Below, piece by piece: positions 7,990-17,505 of a DNA stretch of 38,707 nucleotides; position 1 is the first letter of the stretch; each line of letters begins with the position of its first letter. The notes beneath the pieces were generated by a model, which was not told the DNA's origin, searched no databases, and saw only the letters and a program-made list of their open reading frames with translations. Source of the DNA: Bryobacteraceae bacterium (GTDB taxonomy: Bacteria > Acidobacteriota > Terriglobia > Bryobacterales > Bryobacteraceae). A program made the position numbers and the translations under genes. The stretch is taken from assembly GCA_025350445.1 (NCBI GenBank), contig JANXXV010000024.1, forward strand, positions 1-38,707. The letters run 5' to 3'.

Positions 7990-10044
7990 ATGAAGCTCCT
8001 GTTAATTATTTGGCTCACGGTGCCGGCTGGTTTCGCGCAAGAAGTGGGACGGAACGCGGCAGTGCGCAATGACGGTTCGGCCACCTTCAAGACCACGGCG
8101 CAACTTGTGGTGGAAACCATCGAGGTGAAGGATAGAAGCGGGAAGCCGGTGGAAGGCCTGGACGCAACCGAGTTCACGCTGACGGAGGACGGCGTACTGC
8201 AAACCATTCGCTTTTTCGAATATCGGAAGTTGCAGGCAACACCGGATCTGCTTTCAGCGGAAGCACGTTCGCAAGCGCCGCCGGCAGGGCCTTCGGGAAG
8301 GGTTCAGTACAAGGACAAGAGGTTACTGGCACTCTATTTCGATTTCACGGCGAGCGGTGTTTCAGACCGGTTGCGGGCTCTGGCCGCGGCTGAAAAATTC
8401 ATCCGATCTCATATGACCGCGGACGATTTGATCGCGCTCATGATTTTCTCTGGAGGCTCCGCGCAAATGCTGGCGGATTTCACGGGCGATCGGGACGCCT
8501 TGGAGAATAGCATTCAAGCTCTGAGTTTGCGGGAAATGAACGGACTGGAAGAATCCGGCAGCGATCTGAACATCGGTGACACCGGTGCGGCGTTTGGCCA
8601 GAACGATGGGGAGTTCAATATCTTCAGTACGGACCGCCAGTTGTCCGCACTGCAGACCGCGGCGAAGTTGCTGGGGCGAATCAGCGGGAAGAAATCGCTG
8701 ATATATTTCGGCGGCGGATTGCGCCTGAACGGCATGGACAACCAGGCGCAATTGCACGCCACCATCAACGCAGCGGTCCGCGCGGGAGTGTCCTTCTGGC
8801 CGATTGATTCGCGCGGTTTGACGGCGGAAGCGCCGCTTGGAGACGCCTCGAAAGGTTCACCGGGCGGCATCGGGATGTATACGGGTGCGGCTGCACTGGC
8901 TGCGGGCACGAACCTGCAACGATCCCAGGACAGCCTGTGGACGTTGGCTGCCGACACCGGCGGGAAAGCCCTGTTCGACAGCAACGATCTGACTGCCGGC
9001 ATTGTACAGGCTCAAAGAGCCACGTCGAGCTACTACATTCTCGGATACTACACCGGCAACGATGCGGCTGACGGCAAGTTCCGCAACATAAAAATTACGG
9101 TGAAGAGCAATCTTGCGGTGAATTTGAGCTATCGGCGGGGCTACTATTCCGGCAGGAAGTTCAGCAAGCTTGCCGCGGCTGACAGAGAGCGGCAACTGGA
9201 AGACGCACTGATGGCGGGCGACCCGATTACCGACCTGAGTATCGCTATGGAGGTGGACTATTTCCGCTTGAATCGAGCGGAGTATCTTGTTCCGCTTACG
9301 GTAAAGATTCCAGGAAATGAATTGACATTGGCACGCCGCGGCGGGGCGGATCGAACTCGCATCGATTTCATTGGGGAGGTGAAAGACGAGTTCGGCACAA
9401 CTGTGCAGAACGTTCGCGACAAAGTGGATGTGAAACTGAGCGCCGCGGCGGCCGCGGAACTGTCGAAACACCCGATTGAGTACGATACTGCATTCACGCT
9501 GCTACCCGGAAAGTACTCGGTCAAATTTCTTGCCCGCGATCTGGAAACCGGGAGGATTGGAACCTATCAAACCTTATTCGCCGTCCCGGATCTGAATCGG
9601 AATGACCAGCGGGTTCCCGTCAGCTCCGTTGTTCTAAGCAGTCAACAAGCGGGGGCGGCCGATGTAATCTATTCGGCTTCGAAAAAGACGGACACCGCCA
9701 ATCCTCTGCTTCGGGACGGGCGAAAATTGGTGCCCAGCGTAACTCGGGTATTCAGCAAAAGCGGGGAATTGCATATTTTTGCCCACGCTTATCCGTCCAC
9801 GATAGGGAACCATCGGCCGCTGATTGCCTTCGCGGCTTTGTATCGTGGACAGACAAAGGCGCTGGAGACGCCCGCACTTCGGTTGATGCACGACGCGAGC
9901 TACAAGTTAAGCACCGTTCCCGTCAACATCGACATTCCTCTGGATCGACTACCGGCAGGAGAGTATCGGTGTCAGCTCTCGATCATAGACCCCGCATCCG
10001 GGACGGCCACATTCTGGCAGGCGCGGATACTGCTGGTTCCGTGA
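7990..10044 (+). CDS. VWFA-related secreted protein (acidobacterial TIGR03436 type)
   Basis: The 684-residue protein starts three bases after the receptor stop, with a GAGGA ribosome site and a signal peptide (MKLLLIIWLTVPAGFAQ). Residues about 35-75 show the family opening (TAQLVVETIEVKDRSGKPVE, then LTEDGVLQTIRFFEY). The VWA-like domain follows (KRLLALYFDFTASGVSDR at about 112-130, then ADDLIALMIFSGGSAQMLAD, then SGKKSLIYFGGG). The metal-binding motif is the non-classical D-F-T-A-S form. It then has TGGKALFDSNDLTAGIVQAQ and SSYYILGYYTGN, which are typical of the family, and a C-terminal beta-rich region. It is exported or periplasmic; the function is unknown. It closes the sigma-factor operon. 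Confidence 0.88.
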   Translation: MKLLLIIWLTVPAGFAQEVGRNAAVRNDGSATFKTTAQLVVETIEVKDRSGKPVEGLDATEFTLTEDGVLQTIRFFEYRKLQATPDLLSAEARSQAPPAGPSGRVQYKDKRLLALYFDFTASGVSDRLRALAAAEKFIRSHMTADDLIALMIFSGGSAQMLADFTGDRDALENSIQALSLREMNGLEESGSDLNIGDTGAAFGQNDGEFNIFSTDRQLSALQTAAKLLGRISGKKSLIYFGGGLRLNGMDNQAQLHATINAAVRAGVSFWPIDSRGLTAEAPLGDASKGSPGGIGMYTGAAALAAGTNLQRSQDSLWTLAADTGGKALFDSNDLTAGIVQAQRATSSYYILGYYTGNDAADGKFRNIKITVKSNLAVNLSYRRGYYSGRKFSKLAAADRERQLEDALMAGDPITDLSIAMEVDYFRLNRAEYLVPLTVKIPGNELTLARRGGADRTRIDFIGEVKDEFGTTVQNVRDKVDVKLSAAAAAELSKHPIEYDTAFTLLPGKYSVKFLARDLETGRIGTYQTLFAVPDLNRNDQRVPVSSVVLSSQQAGAADVIYSASKKTDTANPLLRDGRKLVPSVTRVFSKSGELHIFAHAYPSTIGNHRPLIAFAALYRGQTKALETPALRLMHDASYKLSTVPVNIDIPLDRLPAGEYRCQLSIIDPASGTATFWQARILLVP

Positions 10045-10102
10045 TCGATCGCCCTGATAGATCTCTGACGCCGGTTGCACCGGCAGGCGGTACACTTAGG
10101 TT

Positions 10103-10756
10103 GTGGGTGAATACTGTACATGCGGCGTGAAGCTGCCTCCGGACGCGCGGTTCTGTCATAAATGCGGGAAGCCGCAGTACGACGAGCCGCTTTTTCAGAC
10201 TGCGGTGGACGAGCCGGAAGGAGCTGTTGCCGCCGTCGACGCGGCAGCGGCGGCGCCCGGTGCCGGTAAGGCGGGCATCAGTTTTCATAACTCGGTTGCG
10301 GTGCGGGTCGGTCTTATGGCGGCCGGAATCATGACGTTGCTGCTGGCGTTTCCGATTCCCAGCTTTCTGGCGGCCATCTGGCAATTGGTCTTGTTGCCGG
10401 CGGGTGGTTTTTTCGCGGTCTACCTTTATGGCCGACGCACCGGCGAAGCGATCTCGGTGCGGGCGGGCGCTCGTATGGGATGGATAACCGGCGTGTTCTG
10501 TTTCGCTATTATGACGGTCTTCTTCACCGTCAGCGTGATTCAAATTGCCACGAACGACGGTTTGCCGGCATTCTTCCGCGAGGTGGTGAGCCAGCGCGGC
10601 ACTCCGGATCTGATGAATCAGTTCAATGAGATTCTCAGCAGTCCGGCCGGCGTGGCAACGCTGTTGTTCGGAATGCTGCTGGTGTTCTTCGTAATGCTCA
10701 CCGTGCTGCCGGTGGTGGGCGGGGCGCTGGGCGCAAAAGTTCTGGAAAAAGAATAG
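10103..10756 (+). CDS. Zinc-ribbon multi-pass membrane protein
   Basis: The 217-residue protein starts at a GTG and begins with a short zinc ribbon (YCTCGVKLPPDARFCHKCGK: CxC and CxxC). It then has about four predicted membrane helices, at roughly residues 70-90, 92-112, 128-150 and 184-206. Zinc-ribbon plus membrane proteins of this kind are common in Acidobacteria and uncharacterised. It is convergent with the serine hydrolase gene, with only 10 bases between the stops. Confidence 0.8.
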   Translation: MGEYCTCGVKLPPDARFCHKCGKPQYDEPLFQTAVDEPEGAVAAVDAAAAAPGAGKAGISFHNSVAVRVGLMAAGIMTLLLAFPIPSFLAAIWQLVLLPAGGFFAVYLYGRRTGEAISVRAGARMGWITGVFCFAIMTVFFTVSVIQIATNDGLPAFFREVVSQRGTPDLMNQFNEILSSPAGVATLLFGMLLVFFVMLTVLPVVGGALGAKVLEKE

Positions 10757-10766
10757 CAGCGCCGGG

Positions 10767-12020
10767 TTAATTCACCAGCGCCTGATAAACCAGTGTTGAA
10801 AACTTCTGGGCGATGTCTGTTCCGTTCGGCATCTGTTGAATCATCAGCACGATGACCATGTGGCTCTTCGGGTCTACCTGATAGTTGGTTCCGTAAGCGC
10901 CGCCCCAGCCGAACGCCCCGGCACCCGCCATGCCGCTGGCGCCGTAGCGATCCACCGTCTGGAAGCCCAACCCGAAGCCGAGCCCGGTGGCCGAATGCAA
11001 CGTGCCGGATTGATTGGTGGTCATAAGCTCTACGGTTCTAGGCGATAGGATACGAACTCCATCCAGCGCGCCGCCGTTGCGGATCATCTCCAGAAAGCGC
11101 GCGTAGTCGTGCGCGGTGGAGGTGAGCCCCGCGCCTCCGGCGAAGCTTTTGCGCGGTCCGTCGACGTAAGAACCTTGGCCGGTGGCGCCGTCCGGTGCGC
11201 GAGCAGCGGTGCCGTCGGTGCCGGTGTAGTAAACCGCCGCAAGACGATCACGCTCGGCGGGCGGGAGAAAGAAGCGGGTGTCTTTCAGTCCCAAGGGCTT
11301 GGTGATTCGCGTGCGCACGAACTCATCGAGTGGCATGCCGGACGCCTTTTCCACCACGCAGCCCAGAATGTCCGTATTGTAGCCGTAAACAAAAGCCGCG
11401 CCGGGCTGCGCGACGAAGGGAAGCGTGCCGAGGCGCTCCATGGTTTCACAGATGGGCTCATCTTTGTCCGCCGTGTACCAACCGTTGCCGGCGGCGGGCC
11501 CGAGGCCCTTTGCCCTATATAAATCGGCGATGAAGTGTTCCCTGCCATAGGAAATGCCGGCGGTGTGGGTGAGGAGATCCTGAATGGTGATGGCGCGTTT
11601 GGCGGGGACCATCTTGACGCCGGTGTCGTCATTGACCGCCACCATCGACTGGGTGAATGTGGGGATGAAGTGGCCCACTGGTTCGGTGAGACCGATCTTC
11701 CCTTCCTCGACCAGCGCAAGGATGGCGGTGCTGGTAATGGCTTTGGTTTGCGAGGCGATGCGGAAAATCGTGTTGGCGGTCATCTTGCGGCCGGCCTCTT
11801 TGTCGCTCCACCCCACGGCGCGTTCGTAGGCTGGCTTGCCATCGCGAAGTATCAGCGCGACGGCTCCGGCGATGCGGTTCTGATCGACGTATTGCTGGAG
11901 CAAATGGTCGATTCGCGCTAAGCGTTCCGGCGAAAGGGACAGGCTGGAGCTGGCTGGCTGGCCGAAGGTGACGGCTGAAAGCAACGTCAGCAATAAAGAT
12001 AAGAGGACCGCTTTTTTCAT
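10767..12020 (-). CDS. Serine hydrolase of the beta-lactamase/class C-like family, secreted
   Basis: From the ATG at 12020 this is 417 residues, with a clear signal peptide (MKKAVLLSLLLTLLSAVTFG). The SxxK nucleophile motif is SQTK (Ser90, Lys93 from this start, in TIFRIASQTKAITSTAI). The Tyr motif lies in FVYGYNTDILG, and the third box is the WGG-type variant (AFGWGGAYGTNY) in place of KTG. These features place it with penicillin-binding-protein-like esterases and D-aminopeptidases rather than true beta-lactamases. The frame extends upstream to 12065, but the 12020 start carries a GGAGCGTGGA ribosome site and the signal peptide, so the first 15 residues of the longer form are unlikely. The substrate is unknown. 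Confidence 0.9.
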   Translation of the reverse strand: MKKAVLLSLLLTLLSAVTFGQPASSSLSLSPERLARIDHLLQQYVDQNRIAGAVALILRDGKPAYERAVGWSDKEAGRKMTANTIFRIASQTKAITSTAILALVEEGKIGLTEPVGHFIPTFTQSMVAVNDDTGVKMVPAKRAITIQDLLTHTAGISYGREHFIADLYRAKGLGPAAGNGWYTADKDEPICETMERLGTLPFVAQPGAAFVYGYNTDILGCVVEKASGMPLDEFVRTRITKPLGLKDTRFFLPPAERDRLAAVYYTGTDGTAARAPDGATGQGSYVDGPRKSFAGGAGLTSTAHDYARFLEMIRNGGALDGVRILSPRTVELMTTNQSGTLHSATGLGFGLGFQTVDRYGASGMAGAGAFGWGGAYGTNYQVDPKSHMVIVLMIQQMPNGTDIAQKFSTLVYQALVN

Positions 12021-12209
12021 TCCACGCTCCAGGGATTTTTCACGCATCGTGACTGATGTTATCACCGTCAGGGCAGAAGTTTCAGCAGCGCGGCTGTTAC
12101 CGGCGCGGCGAGCACTGAGTAGCGCTTTTCAACAGCATGCACTCTGTCCGAGAAAGGCTCCGACCAGGCTTACAGCTAATTCGACGTGCCATGCGGTCAC
12201 GCCTGCGTA

Positions 12210-12701
12210 TTATTTCTTTGCCGCTGGTGGCGGGGCATCAGGCATCGGCGTTGATGCATGGTCATGTACGATAACCCAGTCGTTACCACGCTTCTCAAGC
12301 ACCTCGGTATTGCGGCCCTCCATCTTCATCACATCACCGGTCTTCGGGGTGACTTCAACCGAGGAAGTGAACGTCGCCCAGGCGATGTTTCCATTTCTAT
12401 AGGCCTTGAAATCGGGGCTGATCGTTATCTTGATCGACTTCCAGGCTGAGAAAACCTTCTTCACTCCATCTTCATATTCCTGCCAGCCGCTGTACTTGAG
12501 CGGGGTGACGTCATAGAAGGGGAGGCCCGGGTCCTTGGCGTAGTATTGCGCCACTTTGGACGGGTCAAGCGTGGCCCAGTCCGCCATCAGTTTCTCCATC
12601 AACGGCTTCAGTTCGGCCGTCGCATCTTCAGTTTTTGCCGGCGCGGCCGGACCGCCACAACCGGCTATCAATACCGCCAGGACTGCAATTAGCGCTCTCA
12701 T
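12210..12701 (-). CDS. SnoaL/DUF4440-like lipoprotein
   Basis: The 163-residue protein begins MRALIAVLAVLIAGCGGPA, a lipoprotein signal with lipobox LIAGC, so it is likely membrane anchored. The rest fits a ketosteroid-isomerase-like (NTF2/SnoaL) fold: an opening helix (LMEKLMADWATLDPSKVAQY), DVTPLKYSGWQEYEDGVKKV, and strands NIAWATFTSSVEV and RNTEVLEKRGNDWVIVHDHA. Such proteins bind small molecules or act as general stress proteins; no catalytic residues can be assigned. It stands alone. Confidence 0.8.
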   Translation of the reverse strand: MRALIAVLAVLIAGCGGPAAPAKTEDATAELKPLMEKLMADWATLDPSKVAQYYAKDPGLPFYDVTPLKYSGWQEYEDGVKKVFSAWKSIKITISPDFKAYRNGNIAWATFTSSVEVTPKTGDVMKMEGRNTEVLEKRGNDWVIVHDHASTPMPDAPPPAAKK

Positions 12702-13002
12702 GGTGGGAGTTCCTTATTTGAGTTTTGTCGACTGGTGAGACCAGCACACAATATCACATGCGGGGAACTATCGCTCACGCAGGCCGGCTTACCGCCGGAC
12801 ATCATTGGCAGGTAGATCGCCGGGGTCTCGAATTCAACGCCATACGAGGACGGTGAGCGGTTTCATTTTATGTCCGTCATGCGGTGCTGGGGCTGGTGCG
12901 CTCACGCGGGCTGGCAGTCTGTCTCGGCGTGGGCAGTGGGGCGAAGGCGTCCCACGCGGTCCAAGGGGACCGCCCTCCGGAGCGGCGATGTTTTCGAAGT
13001 GC
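12702..13002. other. Intergenic gap between the lipoprotein and transporter genes
   Basis: About 300 bases on the 5' side of the lipoprotein gene and the 3' side of the transporter gene. It must hold the promoter of the lipoprotein gene. Short plus-strand frames here are GC-driven and show no family features. I see no RNA gene or repeat. Confidence 0.4.
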
Positions 13003-13932
13003 CTACGGTGCTTCCGGGCGTTGCGGGGTGGGCGCTGGGCGTGGCGGTTCCGGCGTGGTCCACTTCACGATGGCCACGCCGGCGAAGATGATCAACATCG
13101 CGGTGAACTCGCGTTTGCCGAGGGGTTCGCGGTAGAAGAGCCAGCCGAGGGCCATGGCGACTACGGGGTTCACGTAGTTGTAAGTACTGACAATCGCGAC
13201 GGGCAGATATTCCAGCGCGTAAAGGAAAGCGCTGTAGCCAACCACCGATCCGAACACTACGAGATACGCCAGCGCCCAAGTGCTGCGCGTATTCCATGTG
13301 ATGGGATGGCGGGGAACAAGTAAAGTCGGGATCAGAAACACGATGCCGGTGGCGAGTTGCTGCACCGCGCCGCTGACAACGGGGTGCGAGGTGGTGAGGC
13401 TTCGCTTATAGAGAATGGAGCCCAGGCACCACGAAAAGCAGCCGAACTGCAGGACGATGAACCCGGTGATGAGAGACACGCTGAAGGAAGTATTGAATCC
13501 GTTGGGCGCCACCAGCAGCACTACACCGATGCAACCGAGCAGAATGCCGGCAAGGGCGGGGAGGTGGATTTTCTCGCCGCCGGCGAAGGCCGCGCCCAGG
13601 CCCACCATCCAGAACGGGCCGGTGACCAGTAAAAGTGCGGCGAGACCGCTGGGGATGGTCTGTTCGACCCATATGAGGGAACCGTTGCCGCCACCGAGAA
13701 TGACGACTCCGAAGAGCGCGGTGAGCCAAAGCTCACGGCCCTTGGGAATTTTAGCGCCGCTCCATCGCGCGCCGGTCAGCATAAGGGTTCCCGAGAGCAG
13801 GAAGCGTGCGCTCATCAAGAGGAAGGGCGGGAAGGCTTCGAGCGAAATGCGGATTGCGAGGTACGTGGTGCCCCAAAATATATAGACGGCGATGAGCGCA
13901 AGGTAGGCCCGGAAATTCCTGCGGTGGGGCAT
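13003..13932 (-). CDS. DMT-superfamily (EamA) transporter
   Basis: About 309 residues with roughly ten hydrophobic helices in two EamA repeats, opening YLALIAVYIFWGTTYLAIRI, which is the canonical first helix of the drug/metabolite transporter family. The second repeat includes FGSVVGYSAFLYALEYLPVA and NYVNPVVAMALGWLFYREPL. The C-terminus is a Pro-rich tail after the last helix (FAGVAIVKWTT). The frame runs to 13986, but that would overlap the divergent kinase gene and add residues unlike the family, so the ATG at 13932 (MPHRRNFRAYL) was chosen; its ribosome site is weak. The substrate cannot be predicted. Confidence 0.88.
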   Translation of the reverse strand: MPHRRNFRAYLALIAVYIFWGTTYLAIRISLEAFPPFLLMSARFLLSGTLMLTGARWSGAKIPKGRELWLTALFGVVILGGGNGSLIWVEQTIPSGLAALLLVTGPFWMVGLGAAFAGGEKIHLPALAGILLGCIGVVLLVAPNGFNTSFSVSLITGFIVLQFGCFSWCLGSILYKRSLTTSHPVVSGAVQQLATGIVFLIPTLLVPRHPITWNTRSTWALAYLVVFGSVVGYSAFLYALEYLPVAIVSTYNYVNPVVAMALGWLFYREPLGKREFTAMLIIFAGVAIVKWTTPEPPRPAPTPQRPEAP

Positions 13933-13963
13933 TTTCCAGCGTAGCATCCGGTACACTGTAGGG

Positions 13964-14890
13964 TTGATCGTCACTCTTACCATCAATCCGGCGCTGGACA
14001 GGAATGTCTCCGCCGACCGCCTGGTGTTTGAAGACCGGGCCTATATTTTAGACACTAGTTTGTCGGCTGGCGGGCGCGGGATTAATGCGTCGCGCGTGAT
14101 CCATTCCTTTGGCATGAAGACGCTGGCGATCGCTACGTCCGGCGGCGCCACGGGGCAAAAATTTGAAGAGCTGCTGAAGACCAGTAACTTTCCCGTACAG
14201 GTGGTGCGGATCTCTCACGAGACACGGACGAACCTGACGATTTCCGATAAGCACGGGCTGACGGTGAAGCTGAATGAGTTCGGTCCGCACATCGAGCCGC
14301 AAGAACTGGCGGCGGTCACCAAGGCGGTGGAGGCCAGTCTGGCGAGCGCTGACTGGCTGATGATCTGCGGCAGTCTGCCGCCTGGGGTAGCGTCCGATTT
14401 CTATAGCGGACTTATCAAGCTGGCGCATGGGCGCAATGTGAAGACGCTGCTGGATACCGATGGCGATGCGCTACTGCATGGGCTGGAGGCGGGGCCGACG
14501 CTGGTGACGCCGAATCAGCAGGAGGCCGAGCGGCTGCTGAACAAGGTGCTGATCACGCGCACTCATTTCTTTGAAGCGGTCGAACGGATTCATGCGATGG
14601 GGGCGGTGTCAGTGATACTGTCGCTGGGGAGCCGGGGCGTGGTGGCGAAGGATGCGAACGGGATGATTGAAGCGATTCCGCCGCGGATTGACGCAGTCTG
14701 TCCGATTGGCGCGGGCGATGCCATGGCGGCGGCTTTTCTGTGGGCGATCAGTAATAAGAACGATTTTCGCGATGCCGTGCGGTGGGCGGTGGCGGCGGGG
14801 ACCGCTTCGGCTAAGTTGCCGGGCCTGGCGTTTGCGAGTTTGGAGCAGACCAGGGAAGTGTACAAGCGGGTTGAGGTGCGGGCGGTTTAG
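13964..14890 (+). CDS. PfkB-family sugar kinase (1-phosphofructokinase/hexose kinase-like)
   Basis: The 308-residue protein begins at a TTG (MIVTLTINPALDRNV), typical of the 1-phosphofructokinase/tagatose-6-phosphate kinase branch. It carries the first PfkB signature (SAGGRGINASRVIHSFG, residues about 34-50) and the second (PIGAGDAMAAAFLWA, catalytic base Asp252). It also has the TPNQQEAERLL segment. The family phosphorylates sugar phosphates with ATP. It is divergent from the transporter with 31 bases between starts and no phosphotransferase genes nearby, so the physiological substrate is open. Confidence 0.88.
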   Translation: MIVTLTINPALDRNVSADRLVFEDRAYILDTSLSAGGRGINASRVIHSFGMKTLAIATSGGATGQKFEELLKTSNFPVQVVRISHETRTNLTISDKHGLTVKLNEFGPHIEPQELAAVTKAVEASLASADWLMICGSLPPGVASDFYSGLIKLAHGRNVKTLLDTDGDALLHGLEAGPTLVTPNQQEAERLLNKVLITRTHFFEAVERIHAMGAVSVILSLGSRGVVAKDANGMIEAIPPRIDAVCPIGAGDAMAAAFLWAISNKNDFRDAVRWAVAAGTASAKLPGLAFASLEQTREVYKRVEVRAV

Positions 14891-14892
14891 TT

Positions 14893-15414
14893 TCAGATCG
14901 CTTCGTAGTGGATCGCTTCATGGTGCAGAAGCCATTGCTTTTGTGGGAGGCCGCCGCCGTAGCCACGGAGGGCTCCATCCGCGCCGATGACGCGATGACA
15001 GGGCACAATCAGGCTGATGGGATTGCGGCGGACGGCGGTGCCGATGGCGCGGGCTGAGCCGGGAATCCCCAATGAAGTGGCCAGGCTTCCGTACGTGGTG
15101 GCCTGCGCCCCGGGGATTGCCGGCAGAGCGTTCCAAACGGATTGTTCAAATACGGAGCCGCGAAGATCGAGCGGCGGGGGCGGCAGAAATTCGTGGTGGA
15201 AATAGGCGGTCAACCAGTTTGCGGCGGGCGTGTCGCTTTCATCGGGCGAGGATTCCACTTCGAAGCCGGCGAACCATCGCTTCAGGCGCGGGGAGAGGAG
15301 CTTCCGGCGTGCGGGAAGTTCGAATTCGAGCGCGCAAAGGCCTTTGGTTGAGGTGAGGGCGAACATGCTCCCGACGGGCGTTTCGAACGCAGTGCGATGG
15401 AGGATGGGGCGCAT
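14893..15414 (-). CDS. ogt: Methylated-DNA--protein-cysteine methyltransferase
   Basis: The 173-residue protein repairs O6-alkylguanine by moving the alkyl group to its own cysteine. It has the active-site PCHRVIG (Cys139 in NPISLIVPCHRVIGADG), the helix-turn-helix and arginine-finger part (TTYGSLATSLGIPGSARAIG), and the C-terminal LRGYGGGLPQKQWLLHHE. The N-terminal domain is of the Ogt type. It is convergent with the sugar kinase (2 bases between stops) and divergent from the FkbH operon. The identification is secure; the choice of symbol ogt over a generic MGMT name is tentative. Confidence 0.92.
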   Translation of the reverse strand: MRPILHRTAFETPVGSMFALTSTKGLCALEFELPARRKLLSPRLKRWFAGFEVESSPDESDTPAANWLTAYFHHEFLPPPPLDLRGSVFEQSVWNALPAIPGAQATTYGSLATSLGIPGSARAIGTAVRRNPISLIVPCHRVIGADGALRGYGGGLPQKQWLLHHEAIHYEAI

Positions 15415-15465
15415 TCGGGGCTATCTTAGCAAACCGCCATCGTAAAATTAAAGCGCATCTATCTC

Positions 15466-17505
15466 ATGTCCTCATTCCAATTTGCTATCAGCGCCACGTT
15501 CAGCGCGGAACCGCTTCAGGCCGCTATTTCGTTTTGGGGGCGGCAGCTTGGAGTGCATTTCGAGGCGCGGTTCTCTCCTTATAACCAGCTTGTGCAATCT
15601 CTGCTGGATCCTGCGGGGGAGTTTGCGAAGAACCGCCACGGCGTGAATGTGTTGCTAGTGAGGCTGCAGGATCTGGGTTCCGTCGAGGCGCATGTTTGCG
15701 AACTGCTGGACGCGCTGCGGAAGACTTCCGCCGAGCGCATTGCGCCGGTCCTTGTTTGCCTCTGTCCGGGCTCCACGGAATTTATCGAGGACCCCGGGCG
15801 CGGCCTGCTTTCGCGGAAGATGGCGGGTCTGATTGAGTCGAGTCTGGCGGAGACGCCGGGCGTTCAGTTTTTGCATTTCGACGAAATTCAGACGCGCTAC
15901 CCGGTGGTGAATTGGGAGAGCGCGACTGGCGACCGGCTGGGGAAGATTCCATATACCGGGGAATATTTCTGTGCGTTGGCCACTGCTCTGGTGCGGTACG
16001 CGCATGCCTTGTTTATGTCTCCGTACAAGGTAATCGTGCTGGATTGCGACGATACTTTGTGGAAAGGAATTTGCGGCGAGGATGGGCCGGGCGGGGTCTC
16101 AATCGATCCGCCTCGCCGCTTCTTGCAAGAGTTTATGCTGCAGCAGAGGGAAGCCGGGATGCTGCTCTGCATGGCCAGTAAGAACAACCGGCAGGATGTG
16201 CTGGAAGTGTTCTCGCAGCATCCCGAGATGCCTTTGCAATTGCGGCATTTTACGGCGTGGCGAATCGATTGGGAATCGAAGGCCGATAGTCTTGCCGCGC
16301 TGGCCGGGGAACTTCAGCTTGGGCTGGATTCGTTTATTTTCGTCGATGACAATCCGAAAGAATGCGCGGAGGTGAGTGAACGTATCCCGGAACTGTTGGC
16401 GCTGGCGCTGCCGGTTGACGTGGCGGAGATTCCGCATTTCCTGGATCATGTTTGGGCGTTCGATCATGCCGTGGTTACCGAAGAAGACCGCAACCGGAAC
16501 GCTTACTATGCGCAGACGCAAGAGTTTGGGCGAGAGGTCCGCAAGACCACGAACATGGCGAATTTTATCGCCGGCCTGCGGCTGCAAGTGACGTTTGCGC
16601 CGCTGCGGGCGGAGACAGTGGCGCGCGCGGCGCAGCTGACGCAACGTACAAATCAGTTCAACTTCACGACGATCCGGCGGACGGAGCGGGAGTTGGAAAA
16701 TCTTTCGCGGGAGTGCTTCACCATCGAAGTTTCCGACCGCTTTGGCGATTACGGAATTGCAGGATTGGTGATTTTCTCAAAGCTGGGCGCCGATTTGGTA
16801 GTGGATACTTTTCTGCTGAGCTGCCGCGTGCTGGGGCGTGGCGTGGAGCATCGCGCGATGGATTGGTTGGGAGAGGCGGCGGCGGTTCGCGGAGCCGAAT
16901 TCGTGGAAGTGACAGTTGTGCCTACGGCGAGGAACCTTCCGGCGCGGCAGTTTCTGGAGAGCTTGGGCGCGGGATCCCGCTTTCCAGCGGCGGCGTTGCG
17001 GGGGCTGGAGTGGCGTCCGGTGGAAGCCGCGGTGGCTGTGCCAGCCGCTGGCGCTGCCGCCAAGGGAAACCGGTTTCTTGAGTTCGCGCGCATCGCCCTG
17101 ATGCTATCCTCGCCTAGTCAGATTCACGCGGCGGTGGCGCGGGAGCGGCTGGGGGACGCAATGCCGCGGAATGGAATGACGGAGACGGAGCAAGCGCTAT
17201 CGTCCATCTGGGCGGAGATTTTGGAACGCCCCGCTGTCGGTGTGGCCGATAATTTTTTCGATCTGGGCGGACACTCGCTGCTCGCCGTATTGCTGTTGCT
17301 GCGGATCAAAGAGACGTTCGGCGTGGAACTGCCGATCGACGATGTGTATTCGGGCAGTCTGACCTTGAGCGATCTGGCTACAAGGATTGAAACGTTCCAG
17401 ATGGGTGCGATGGATCCGGCGGAGTATGATCGGCTGTTGCAGGAGATTGAAGGCTTGTCGGAGGAGGAAGTGCAGGCGCTGCTGGCAAACGAGGAGCAGG
17501 TCTGA
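15466..17505 (+). CDS. FkbH-like HAD-family glyceryl-loading enzyme fused to an acyl carrier protein
   Basis: The 679-residue protein opens the three-gene operon. Residues about 1-185 form the N-terminal region of FkbH-like proteins. The HAD-IIIC domain follows, with its DxDxT nucleophile motif at 193-197 (VIVLDCDDTLWKGICGEDG), CMASKNNRQDV, and the acidic motif FIFVDDNPKECAEV. A GNAT-like region follows (QLTQRTNQFNFTTIRR, then VSDRFGDYGIAGLVIF). Residues about 565-640 are an acyl carrier protein with phosphopantetheine Ser604 in FDLGGHSLLAV. The tail is acidic (EGLSEEEVQALLANEEQ). Characterised FkbH-like enzymes load D-1,3-bisphosphoglycerate onto an ACP and remove phosphate, giving glyceryl-S-ACP. 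No polyketide or peptide synthase genes are present here, so the glyceryl group probably goes to a glycan or glycoside. Confidence 0.9.
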   Translation: MSSFQFAISATFSAEPLQAAISFWGRQLGVHFEARFSPYNQLVQSLLDPAGEFAKNRHGVNVLLVRLQDLGSVEAHVCELLDALRKTSAERIAPVLVCLCPGSTEFIEDPGRGLLSRKMAGLIESSLAETPGVQFLHFDEIQTRYPVVNWESATGDRLGKIPYTGEYFCALATALVRYAHALFMSPYKVIVLDCDDTLWKGICGEDGPGGVSIDPPRRFLQEFMLQQREAGMLLCMASKNNRQDVLEVFSQHPEMPLQLRHFTAWRIDWESKADSLAALAGELQLGLDSFIFVDDNPKECAEVSERIPELLALALPVDVAEIPHFLDHVWAFDHAVVTEEDRNRNAYYAQTQEFGREVRKTTNMANFIAGLRLQVTFAPLRAETVARAAQLTQRTNQFNFTTIRRTERELENLSRECFTIEVSDRFGDYGIAGLVIFSKLGADLVVDTFLLSCRVLGRGVEHRAMDWLGEAAAVRGAEFVEVTVVPTARNLPARQFLESLGAGSRFPAAALRGLEWRPVEAAVAVPAAGAAAKGNRFLEFARIALMLSSPSQIHAAVARERLGDAMPRNGMTETEQALSSIWAEILERPAVGVADNFFDLGGHSLLAVLLLLRIKETFGVELPIDDVYSGSLTLSDLATRIETFQMGAMDPAEYDRLLQEIEGLSEEEVQALLANEEQV

